Below, piece by piece: positions 1 through 6,439 of a stretch of DNA of 6,439 bases. Origin of the DNA: Opitutaceae bacterium (GTDB lineage Bacteria > Verrucomicrobiota > Verrucomicrobiia > Opitutales > Opitutaceae); contig JADJTK010000048.1 of assembly GCA_016711225.1 (NCBI GenBank), positions 1-6,439 of the forward strand, written 5' to 3'. Under the pieces are notes generated by a model. The model saw only the letters and a program-made list of their open reading frames with translations, was not told the origin of the DNA and did not search any database. Numbering within the stretch: position 1 is the first letter of the stretch; every line of letters starts with the position of its first letter. The position numbers were made by a program, and so were the translations under genes.

Positions 1-22
1 CGTCAGCGCCAACGGCGCGCCG

Positions 23-167
23 CCATAACAGCCTGGGGCAACGCCCCAGGAATGGTGCACCCCAGATGGACGAGGGCTGATAGCCCGATCCATGGTCCGG
101 GCCTTCAGCCCCTCGATATTCCATGAGAATATGGCGAAACCTGGGGCGTTGTCCCAGCCTGTTATGG
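23..167. repeat. Foldback element 1 (paired hairpins in inverted orientation)
   Basis: Positions 23-50 and 140-167 are inverted copies of one 28-nt sequence with two mismatches (head CCATAACA, then a hairpin). The left arm alone forms a perfect 8-bp hairpin, CCTGGGGC-AAC-GCCCCAGG; the right arm forms a weaker version. Inside lie a second inverted pair (71-80 with 105-115, one bulged base), a third short pair (83-87 with 98-102), and a hairpin ATATTC-CATGA-GAATAT at 116-132. The whole could extrude as a branched cruciform. No open frame or flanking duplication is visible. It resembles a BIME-like or MITE-like non-coding repeat. Its family name is unknown to me; its multi-copy nature is inferred, not seen. 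Confidence 0.7.
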
Positions 168-231
168 GGTGGATCGTTGGTCCGAGACCTGACACCGAAC
201 AATTCCGACCGGTATCTCTTTCGATCCACCC
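167..231. repeat. 10-bp inverted repeat around a 45-nt core
   Basis: GGGTGGATCG at 167-176 is exactly reversed at 222-231. The left arm shares its first base with the end of foldback element 1, so it may belong to the same insertion or to an adjoining element. A small hairpin GGTC-CGA-GACC lies at 179-189. The pairing is clear, but no function can be read from it. Confidence 0.4.
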
Positions 232-443
232 GCTCACGCTCGTGGCTGCCCGGCAAATGATGACCCTGAAATCTGACGGTCCATTATTGCCATAAGAGGC
301 TAATCATTAATGAATAACGGACAACCTGCCGCGCCGATGCTTGACGGTCGGGCCGGGATTCGCAGGTTTCCGGGTCCGCGTTCTTTAGCAGTTCATGGTC
401 GGCCTGGAGGATTCCGCGAACCGCGCGAGTCTTCCTTCTGACC
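232..443. other. Stretch with no recognisable gene
   Basis: No frame here has convincing coding character on either strand. The most noticeable part is an A/T-rich patch at about 281-318 with a TTGCCA at 287-292 followed by TAATCATTAATGAATAAC. It could be a plus-strand promoter, but no -10 hexamer is well placed, so I do not call one. The patch stands out against the G+C-rich surroundings. Confidence 0.4.
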
Positions 444-710
444 ATGAACAAAAAATCCAAGATCATGTTTGTCGTGCAACCAGGATGCTTCGGCTCCGGC
501 GCGATCCTTTTCTCTACGTACGAGTTCGATGAAAACTCCCGGCTTGAGGAGGATCTCCCGCCAGCGGCTTAAATCCAGCCCGCGGTTGTACAGCAGACTC
601 AAGAAAATCGCAGTTGGACCCAGTCGGTCGTGCGCCTCCCCGAGGTGTTCCGCCGCACGGTCTGGCAGCCGCTGTCGCGCCGGGTGCTAAACCTCGGCAA
701 CGCAGCATAA
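444..710 (+). pseudogene. Possible interrupted small gene, unrecognised
   Basis: An ATG at 444 opens a 42-codon frame (MNKKSKIMFVVQPG...) that stops at TAA 570-572. The same frame then continues open for 45 codons to a TAA at 708-710, ending SRRVLNLGNAA. The second half has mostly G/C third positions, as in the real genes here, and a strong plus-strand terminator begins 14 bases after the last stop. That arrangement suggests the end of a gene broken by an in-frame stop, or two small genes. Against this, no Shine-Dalgarno is present, the product matches nothing I know, and the opposite strand is also open over 393-686 with protein-like sequence (LGPTAIFLSLLYNRGLDLSR) but has no ATG or GTG start. 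Only one strand can be right, and possibly neither is. Treat this as a candidate remnant. Confidence 0.22.
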
Positions 711-723
711 AATAGAAAAACCC

Positions 724-761
724 ACCGGGGCGGAGGAGAAATCCTTCGCCCCGGTTTTTTT
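724..761 (+). terminator. Strong intrinsic terminator, possibly bidirectional
   Basis: The arms 724-737 and 742-755 pair over 14 bp with a single G-T wobble, around a GAAA tetraloop (738-741). The stem base runs directly into seven T residues (755-761) on the plus strand, the standard rho-independent layout. On the minus strand the stem is followed by GGG and then TTTTTC (rc of 717-723), a weaker T tract, so it could also stop minus-strand transcription leaving the M1 gene at 936. The better fit is to a plus-strand transcript ending near 710. Confidence 0.85.
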
Positions 762-771
762 GTGCCGGTTT

Positions 772-928
772 GATGTAGGGCGGGGTCTCCGAACCCCGCC
801 TGGGAGCGCGATCGCCCTCGGTCGCAATCAACCGCAGACTTCAGGGCAGGAGAAAGAGAAAGATAAAGAGAACGAGAAAGATTGACTCTATCCGGGGAAA
901 TGGCGGGGCTGAGACCCCGCCCTACATC
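772..928. repeat. Foldback element 2 (GTAG-headed, purine-rich core)
   Basis: An 18-nt sequence beginning GATGTAGGGCGGGG at 772-789 is exactly inverted at 911-928. Each arm is a hairpin behind a GTAG head: an 8-bp stem at 779-786/793-800 and a 7-bp stem at 902-908/915-921. Between them lie a small GCGAT/GTCGC hairpin (808-825) and a nearly pure A/G tract at 848-880. A GTAG head followed by a hairpin is the known layout of REP sequences used by RAYT (TnpA-REP) transposases, and two in inverted orientation is the BIME layout. The right end lies 7 bp past the M1 stop codon (936-938), a typical REP position. No transposase is nearby. Confidence 0.75.
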
Positions 929-935
929 TGATCGC

Positions 936-3591
936 TCAATCTTTCAACGCGCGGCCCGGGAAGGTCGCGAGGTATTTCTCGATGTTGGCCTGTTCCCTGG
1001 CCTTGAGGCGCTGGCGGGTGTGCATGCGGTCGGCGGCCTTGGCGATGGTGACTTCCGCGAATTCGGTCCGGCGTTCCGGGGCGAGCAGGAAGTCGCGCAC
1101 CCGGTTGAAGCGCTTTTCATCCGAGGTGCCGGCGACGGAGATGAGGCCCGCGAGGTATTCGGCCGGGGCCTTGGCGGCGATGGCGTCGTAGTGGGACATC
1201 ATCCAATTGACGGCCAGATCGCGCAGATCCTCGCTGGCCGCCGACACCGCTGCGGCTGCGCGTGCCGAGCAGGACGCGGAGGAACTCGGTGGAGTTGAGC
1301 GCCGGGGTCAGGGAATAGTCCAGGGCGCGCTGCAACAGCGCGGGATCCCTGAAGCCGTTGAGCGCCCGGATATAGGCGGAACGGCCGGATGGCGACCGGG
1401 CCGGCTCCAGGGCGGCCGTGAAGGAGGCGAAGAGCGCGGCGTCACCATGATAGGCGGCGACCGAAAGCGCGACGCCCGCCAGACTGGGATCCACCGCCCG
1501 CGGGTTTTCGAGGTAGAGGGCGGTCAGCTGGCGGCATTCGGCGACAACCGCGGGGTCGGCGGCTTCGGTGCCCAGCGCGCCATACAGGGTGGCGCGCAGG
1601 GGATTGACGTAATCGGGTTCGTCCTTGGCGGGCTGGAGGCCGATGCGATCGAGCACGGGACGCAGGATGGCCTGGCGATAGGCGTCGTAGGCCGGCTCCG
1701 CCGCCGGGCTGACAAAGGTCTCGCGCAGGCCGCCGATTCCGCCGGCGACGCTCTCGGTCACGTCCGGATCCTCATCCCGGGCGCTGGCCGTGAGGTAGGC
1801 GAGGTAATCGCCGCCGTCCATTTGCCCCGCGGAAAAGAGCGCGGAGATGTTGTCGAGCAGACCGACCCGCTCGAGCGGGCTGAGGGCGGCGGCCTGGCGG
1901 GCGAGCCGTGCGTTGAGTTCGGGCGGGAGGCTCCAGCGGTAATAACCGGCTTCACCGGCGTTCGGGTAGATCCAGTCGGCCCCGGCCAGGCCCGGCACGG
2001 CGAACACCTGGGTTGGCTCGGTGAGCAGCAGGCGCTCGCGGTGCAGCTGGCCGTCCTTGCTCCAGGCCAGCACGACCGGCACCTGCCACTGCCCTGGCAA
2101 TGGCTGGTCGCCCAGGTTGGTGAAGCGCCGCTGGCTCAGGCGCAGGCGGCCGTCGGATTCAAAGGCAAAGGTCACCAGCGGCACGCCGGGTTTTTCGATG
2201 TAGGCCGCGAGCATTTGCGAGATGTTGTCGCCGGAGATGGTGCTGAAGGCCCCCCACAGGTCGTCGGCCGTGGTGCTGCCCCAGCGGTGACGTTGGAAAT
2301 AGACCTGCATGGCGGCGCGGAACTTGTCGGGTCCGATCCAGTTCTCGACCATCGTGAGGATGCCCTTGCCCTTGTTGTAGGTGAGTTCGTCGGCGAGTTG
2401 GGCGAGATCGGTCTCGGACGTGACCTTGCGGCGGACGGCGGTGATGGAGGGCAGGGTGTCCGAGCGCATGGCGCCCTTGATGGCGCGGCTCTCCTGGATC
2501 CCGAAACGGAACCCGGGATATTGCCGGTCCACGATCTTGGCGCAGATCCAGTCGGCAAAGGCTTCGTTGAGCCAGAGGTCGTCCCACCATTCCATGGTGA
2601 CCAGATTGCCGAACCACATGTGCGCCAGCTCGTGGGCCATGATGTTGGCGAGGCTGCGCCGGGCGCTGAACGAGGGGCGCCCGGGGTCCATCAGGAGATA
2701 GCGGTCGGTGTAGGTGATGAGACCGACATTCTCCATCGCGCCGTAAACGTATTCCGGGACGGCGAGCTGATCGAGTTTGGCGTAGGGATAGGGAATGCCG
2801 AAATACTCCTCGAGGCGGGCGAGGATGGGCGGAGCCATGCTGACGGCTTCGGCGGTGAGGCCCGACTGGCCGCGCGGGGTGATGATGTGGCCCGGCACGG
2901 ACTGGCCGGGGACCGGGACGAATTCCAGCGGGCCCACGGCCAGGGCCACGAGATAGGACGGCATCGGCGGCGTGCGGCCGAAGTGGAGGGTCTTGGTGTC
3001 GGCGGTGCGGGTCTCGCGGGCCACGGGGGCGTTGGCCACCGCCTCGAGGCTGATGGGCACGGTCAGCGAGAGCTGCCAGTTGATTTTGAAGGCGGGCTCA
3101 TCCCAGCAGGGGAAGGCCTTGCGGGCATGCTTGTCCTCGAACTGGGTGAACAGGTAGGCGTCGCCCCGGCTCACGGTCTTGTAGAGACCGAGGCCGTCGC
3201 GCTGATATTTGGCGGTGAATTCCATCGTCAGCCGGTAGTTGCCGGCGGGCAGCGCCGACGGAGCGGAGAGCGTGACCAGGCCGAGATCGGCGCGGGTGCT
3301 CGCGGCGGTCAGAGTGGTGGACCGGCCGGCGGGATCGGTGAGCGTGGCCGACGTGATGACCGGTCCCTCGGCGTTCAGCCGGAATGATTGGAAGCTGTTG
3401 GCCGCGACCACGTCGATGAGGACGCGGCCGGTGTAGTCATCCCCGGCCGGATCGAGCGTGAGCTCGACGGACTGGGCCAGGGGCATGACTTCGCGGGTCA
3501 GGCGCCAGGGATCGGCGGGTTCGGCGGCGTTGCCGGCAGGGACCGGCACCGCACAAGCCAGCAACGCGGCAAGCAGGCGGGGGTGAGGCAT
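936..3591 (-). CDS. Secreted M1 zinc aminopeptidase, frameshifted near its 3' end
   Basis: This is an M1-family metallo-aminopeptidase, which removes N-terminal residues from peptides. Residues are numbered from the ATG at 3591. An N-terminal signal sequence (about 1-23, MPHPRLLAALLACAVP; the LLAC could also be a lipobox) is followed by the N-terminal beta domain with FPCWDEP (160-166), the substrate-binding GAMEN motif (284-288), the zinc motif HELAH (320-324) with the third ligand Glu343 eighteen residues later, and Tyr405 in TYNKGKG, the usual catalytic tyrosine. An ERAP1-C-like helical domain begins near 535. At about residue 777 (1250-1265) the frame breaks: the old frame runs on as Arg/Gly-rich nonsense to 1117, while the family-like C-terminus (DLAVNWMMSHYDAIAAKAP...) continues in another frame to TGA at 936-938. 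One extra base, or two missing, explains it; the restored product is about 884 residues. The start at 3681 was rejected because that TTG lies in the terminator tail. No Shine-Dalgarno is visible. The C-terminal domain is closer to ERAP/puromycin-sensitive types than to E. coli PepN. Confidence 0.93.
2620..2634 (-). other. HELAH zinc-binding motif of the M1 peptidase
   Basis: These five codons encode HELAH, an HExxH motif. Both His are zinc ligands and the Glu is the general base in this family. The third ligand, Glu, follows after exactly 18 residues in LWLNEAFADW. With GAMEN at 2728-2742 upstream, the catalytic centre appears complete and lies well before the frame break. Confidence 0.95.
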
Positions 3592-3679
3592 GGGGGGAGA
3601 GGTTGGAACAAAGCCCCCGGGCCGGCCTTGGCAAGCAACGAGGGGTTGCGTCCGCAGGGCAGGGCAGCGGACGATGAAC

Positions 3680-3710
3680 AAAAAGCTCCCGTCGGCGAGC
3701 CGACGGGAGC
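3680..3710 (-). terminator. Intrinsic terminator of the M16 operon
   Basis: Positions 3685-3696 and 3699-3710 form a perfect 12-bp stem (GCTCCCGTCGGC and its complement). Reading on the minus strand, the stem runs directly into five T residues (plus-strand A at 3680-3684). It lies downstream of the second M16 gene and 89 bp upstream of the M1 start, so the M1 gene is probably not cotranscribed with the M16 pair. Its promoter would have to lie within or just before these 89 bp; I cannot recognise one. Confidence 0.85.
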
Positions 3711-3830
3711 AGGTTTACGAGCGGGGATTACCCCTGTATATTGCGGATAAGAACCAGCAGGCCGGCGGAAAAGCAGGGCTACTTTAATATTCGCCGGAAG
3801 TTCGAATCCCCGAAGAATGTGACGTCTTGG
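3711..3830. other. Spacer between M16 terminator and foldback element 3
   Basis: No gene is recognisable. Translating the minus strand in three frames gives no sequence resembling the missing C-terminal end of the second M16 protein, so that end has not simply been displaced beyond the repeat. The stretch is more A/T-rich than the genes (for example TTTAATATTC near 3783-3792). A TTCGAATCC-like string at 3801-3809 recalls a tRNA T loop but has no matching stem. Confidence 0.5.
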
Positions 3831-3981
3831 GTAGGAGCCTGCTCGCAGGCGATGGTTAGGCTTTTGACCTGTAGGGCTGTACCTTGGTGCAGCCTGATCA
3901 CGCTACGAAGCTCGAACGACATTCGCGGCTGGACCAAGGTCCAGCCCTGCATCGAACCATCGCCTGCAAGCAGGCTCCTAC
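3831..3981. repeat. Foldback element 3 (REP/BIME-like, two nested inverted pairs)
   Basis: The outer arms, 3831-3857 and 3955-3981, are 27-nt inverted copies differing at one position. Each starts GTAGGAG and contains the hairpin GCCTGC-N2-GCAGGC; the one difference falls in the 2-nt loop. Nested inside, 3871-3894 and 3927-3950 are inverted 24-nt copies matching at 21 positions, also near a GTAG/GCAG head, each a 9-bp hairpin with a 2-nt loop (perfect at 3927-3946). The GTAG head plus hairpin is the REP pattern known from RAYT-associated repeats, and the outer arm resembles Pseudomonas REPs of the type GTAGGAGCGAGC. It sits just downstream of the truncated M16 gene, whose uncorrected frame reads into it. 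Confidence 0.85.
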
Positions 3982-4012
3982 TTCAAGGGCCCCGGAATTT
4001 GTTGCGGGTCGG

Positions 4013-5259
4013 CTATTTGACGGCTTCCGCGACTGCTCGGGATATGCGTCGAGAAAGTTGACGTCGTAGCCGCGGACCAGGGTGTTCATGATGTTGTTCG
4101 CCATGCCCGTGGTGGTGGAGAGGCCGACCTTGTAGGAACCGGCCATGTCGGTCTTGCGCTGGGCCAGCTCCTCGGCGGTGATGCCGGACTCGTGCCACTT
4201 GGTGATCTGGCGCCTGGTGGACGCGATGCCCTTCTCCAGCAGTTCCGGGGAAAAGTTCGCCCAGATGCGCCAGTCGCCGTCGCTGATGTTGTCGTTGGAT
4301 ACGAAGGAATAGATGCCGTAGGTCAGGCCTTCCTCATTGCGCACGGTATTCATCAGGCGCATGGCAAAGCCGCCGCCCAGGGCATTGGTGGCGACACGCA
4401 GGGCGAGGGCTTCGGGATCGCGGTAACGCAGGCCGGTGGCCATGCCCCAGACGACACTGACGTTGGTCTTGTCGGCCATGAACACGGTCTGGTCGCGGGG
4501 AGCGTCCAGGTCGCCACCGACGGCGCCCGGCCGGGCCGCTTCCTTGCCGCCGGTCCAGCCCGCGAAGGCCTGGCCGACCTCGGCCTGCACCGTGGTGGCC
4601 TCGACGTCGCCGACGAGGATGAGCCGGAGGTGGGCCGGGCCGTAGTATTCGGCGTGGAAGGCCTTCACCGCGTCGAGCGTGGTGCCCTTGATGGCAGCAA
4701 TGAGCTCCTCGGTCGGCGGCTGGCGGTTGGGGTGGCCCAGCGGGTAGACGGCACGGGTAAAGGCGTCGGAGGCACGCGTGTCGGTGTCGTCGAGCGAGCG
4801 CTGGAGGGCGCCGACGTACCGCTTCTGCACCTTGGCGAACTCCTCCGGGGAGAAGGCGGGGCGGCGTAGCTGCTCGGCGATCAGGCTGATGACCAGCGGC
4901 ACGTCCTTCTTCAGACACTTGCCGGAGATCGTGAGCAGTTCGTTGCCGACGGAAAAGCTGAGGCTGGCGCCCACGCTCTCGAGTTGCGACGCGATGGCGA
5001 ACTTGTCCTTGGTCACCGTGCCTTTGTCGAGCATGCTGCCCGTGAGACGAGCGAGCGCGGGATTGCTTTCCGGGGCGGCGACGTTGCCGACCGGCAGCGT
5101 GCCGCGCAGGGTGACCACGTCCTTGACGCCGGTGGTCAGGGTCAGGACGTCGATGGTGCCGACCTGGGTGCGCTGGATGTTGTCGGCAATCTTGGCGGAG
5201 ACGGTCAGGGCGGAGGCCAGGAGCCCGGCAGCCGCGAGGAGAAAAAGGTGACGTTTCAT
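4013..5259 (-). CDS. M16-family peptidase partner subunit, non-catalytic, 3' end damaged
   Basis: This is an exported M16 (pitrilysin/insulinase fold) protein of the kind that pairs with a zinc-bearing M16 subunit. A signal peptide occupies residues 1-22 (MKRHLFLLAAAGLL...). Where the catalytic subunit has HxxEH, this one reads NPALARLTGSMLDKG (66-80), with no His or Glu pair, so it should not bind zinc. The C-terminal domain keeps GGGFAMR (Arg301) and GLTYG (Tyr314), the Arg/Tyr pair that completes the active site in M16 heterodimers. It starts 20 bp after the preceding M16 stop, so the two are probably cotranscribed; no Shine-Dalgarno is seen. At residue about 408 (4036-4041) the frame slips. 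The uncorrected frame runs to a stop at 3898 through foldback element 3; restoring one C in the CCC run gives DAYPRAVAEAVK and a TAG at 4013-4015, about 415 residues. Either way the usual final 30 or so residues of the fold (a VTxEQVN-type helix and a strand) are missing. Confidence 0.9.
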
Positions 5260-5279
5260 GGTGGAATGAGGGGGCGGGG

Positions 5280-6439
5280 TTACTGGGCGGCGGGGGCGGC
5301 GGCGGTGAGCGGGATGAACCAGCCGTTGGTGCTCTGGTCCTCGAGGAGGTATTGGTTGGCTACGCGCTTCACGTCGGCGGGGGTGACCTTCCGGTAGGTC
5401 TCCTCAAGGGTGTAGAACAGGGTCCAGTCCCCGGCGGCGATGCATTCGTTGATACTGCCGGCAATCGCGCCGGAACCGTCGCGCGCGTAGGCGATCTTGG
5501 CGAGTTGCTGGTTGACCGCCGCCGAGACCTCGGCCGCGGTCACGCCCTCGGTCTTCAGCCGCTCGACCTCGGCGATGATGATCTTCTCGACCTGCTCATG
5601 CGTGGCGCCCGGCGCGAGGTCGGCGTAGATGTTCAGGAGCGTGGGATCGTGGAAGAATCCGACGCCGGCGGAGACGCCGGTGGTCAGGGTCTTGTCGGTG
5701 AGGGCGCGGTAGAAGCGGCTGCCCTTCCCGGTGGCGAGGATGGAGGCCAGGACGTTGAGCGCCGCGGTGTCGGGGTGCGTGGCGGCGGGCGTCTTGAAGG
5801 CGACGCCGACGACGCCGAGCTGGGCGGTGCGCTTGATGGTGACGCGGCGCGGGCCGGACTGCGCGGGTTCCTCGGTGTAGACCTGCGGGATGGGTTTCGG
5901 GGCGCGGGGATAGACGCCGTAGTATTTCCTCACGAGCCCCAGCGTGGCCACGGGATCGAAGTCGCCGATGACCGTGACGGTGGAATTGTCGGGCCAGTAG
6001 AAGGTGTCGTAGAACTCGCGGAGCTTCTCGATCGAGACCTTCTCGATGTCGGAGCGCCAGCCGATGGTGCTGTGGTGGTACGGGTGGGCCATGTAGGCCG
6101 CGGCGCCGATTTCCTTGTCGAGGGCCTCGGTGGGATTGTTCTCGCCGATCTCGAATTCGTTGCGCACGACGGTCATCTCGGGCTGCCGGTCCGAATCGCG
6201 CAGCCAGAGGTTGCGCATGCGGTCGGCCTCGATGGCCATGTAGCCCTCGAGGTGCTCGCTGCCGATCTCGGCATAGTAGTTGGTGCGGTCCAGCCAGGTG
6301 GTGGCGTTGTAGTCGGCACCGACGGTCTCGAGGAATTTCTTCACGCTGTTGCCCTTGGCATCGTTGTAGTTCACGGAGCCCTTGAACATCAGGTGCTCGA
6401 GCAGGTGGGTGGCGCCGGTGGTGCCGGTGACCTCGTTGC
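5280..6439 (-). CDS. M16-family zinc peptidase, catalytic subunit (5' end outside window)
   Basis: The first 385 codons visible begin NEVTGTTGATHLLEH, so the frame is open to the window edge and the Met at 6389 is internal, not the start. HLLEH (6393-6407) is the inverted zinc motif HxxEH of the M16 family: both His bind zinc and the Glu activates water. The third ligand is probably the Glu of VVRNEFE, codon 6156-6158, 79 residues after the second His, close to the family spacing. Residues following it (ENNPTEAL, then AYMAHPYHHSTIGW) are typical of this family. The C-terminal M16 domain includes GKGSRFYRAL and ends VTPADVKRVANQYL...AAAPAAQ, so the 3' end is intact. An N-terminal export signal would lie outside the window. 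It is followed after 20 bp by the non-catalytic M16 gene, the common gene order for two-subunit M16 peptidases, and they probably form a heterodimer that cleaves short to medium peptides. Confidence 0.95.
   Translation of the reverse strand, partial: NEVTGTTGATHLLEHLMFKGSVNYNDAKGNSVKKFLETVGADYNATTWLDRTNYYAEIGSEHLEGYMAIEADRMRNLWLRDSDRQPEMTVVRNEFEIGENNPTEALDKEIGAAAYMAHPYHHSTIGWRSDIEKVSIEKLREFYDTFYWPDNSTVTVIGDFDPVATLGLVRKYYGVYPRAPKPIPQVYTEEPAQSGPRRVTIKRTAQLGVVGVAFKTPAATHPDTAALNVLASILATGKGSRFYRALTDKTLTTGVSAGVGFFHDPTLLNIYADLAPGATHEQVEKIIIAEVERLKTEGVTAAEVSAAVNQQLAKIAYARDGSGAIAGSINECIAAGDWTLFYTLEETYRKVTPADVKRVANQYLLEDQSTNGWFIPLTAAAPAAQ

Noticed and set aside
23..231. A CRISPR array or tandem repeat at the left end
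   Set aside because: The repeats are inverted pairs, not direct repeats with spacers, and no unit occurs more than twice.
92..295. A 67-codon plus-strand frame starting inside foldback element 1
   Set aside because: It reads through hairpin arms of a non-coding repeat, and its product has no recognisable features or start context.
1207..3387. A 726-codon open frame on the plus strand, opposite the M1 gene
   Set aside because: It mirrors the M1 coding frame, and long antisense frames are expected where third positions are nearly all G/C. Its product is Gly/Arg/Ala-rich without recognisable domains, while the opposite strand encodes clear GAMEN and HELAH motifs.
3592..3681. The longer M1 start at TTG 3681
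   Set aside because: It begins inside the T tract of the terminator at 3680-3710 and would place 30 non-signal residues ahead of a good signal sequence that starts at ATG 3591.
3790..3825. A tRNA-like T-loop string (GTTCGAATCCCC) suggesting a tRNA or its remnant, or an attachment site
   Set aside because: The flanking bases do not form a 5-bp T stem, and no anticodon arm or acceptor stem can be built around it.
3898..4035. The last 45 or so codons of the uncorrected M16 frame as genuine protein sequence
   Set aside because: They translate the foldback element and have no M16 character; the change coincides with a homopolymer frame slip.
4192..4869. A 225-codon open frame on the plus strand, opposite the second M16 gene
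   Set aside because: It has the same origin: a compositional shadow of a well-supported M16 gene.

Overview
The window is G+C-rich, with strong G/C preference at third codon positions, and about two thirds of it is taken up by a peptidase cluster read on the minus strand. From right to left it holds a 5'-truncated zinc M16 (pitrilysin/insulinase-type) peptidase with its HLLEH motif, a second M16 protein that lacks the zinc motif but keeps the Arg/Tyr pair of the partner subunit, an intrinsic terminator, and an M1 zinc aminopeptidase with GAMEN and HELAH motifs. The second M16 protein and the M1 enzyme carry N-terminal signal sequences. The cluster therefore looks like an exported peptide-degradation module: the M16 pair would cut oligopeptides and the aminopeptidase would trim the products. 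The start codons have no Shine-Dalgarno-like sequence. The protein sequences, base composition and GTAG-headed palindromes would fit a Verrucomicrobium of the Opitutus group, but that placement is inference from memory and is tentative.

The most unusual content lies between the genes. Three foldback elements of almost the same length (145, 157 and 151 bp, at 23-167, 772-928 and 3831-3981) share one architecture: an 18-28 nt terminal inverted repeat, each arm of which is itself a small hairpin behind a short head (GTAG in two of the three), around a variable core. They resemble paired REP/BIME elements of the kind mobilised by RAYT (TnpA-REP) transposases, but no such transposase is in the window. 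The second element lies 7 bp beyond the M1 stop codon. The third lies about 30 bp beyond the point where the second M16 protein has lost its C-terminal end.

Two genes look damaged near their 3' ends. The M1 gene changes frame at about 1250-1265, about 105 codons before its natural end. The second M16 gene changes frame at a C run near 4038-4041 and then meets a TAG in the restored frame before its last helix and strand would be complete. Either may be a sequencing error or real decay.

The left 770 bases hold no confident gene. They contain the first foldback element, another inverted repeat, a stretch (393-710) with partly protein-like reading on both strands but interrupted, and a strong intrinsic terminator (724-761) that suggests a plus-strand gene once ended there.
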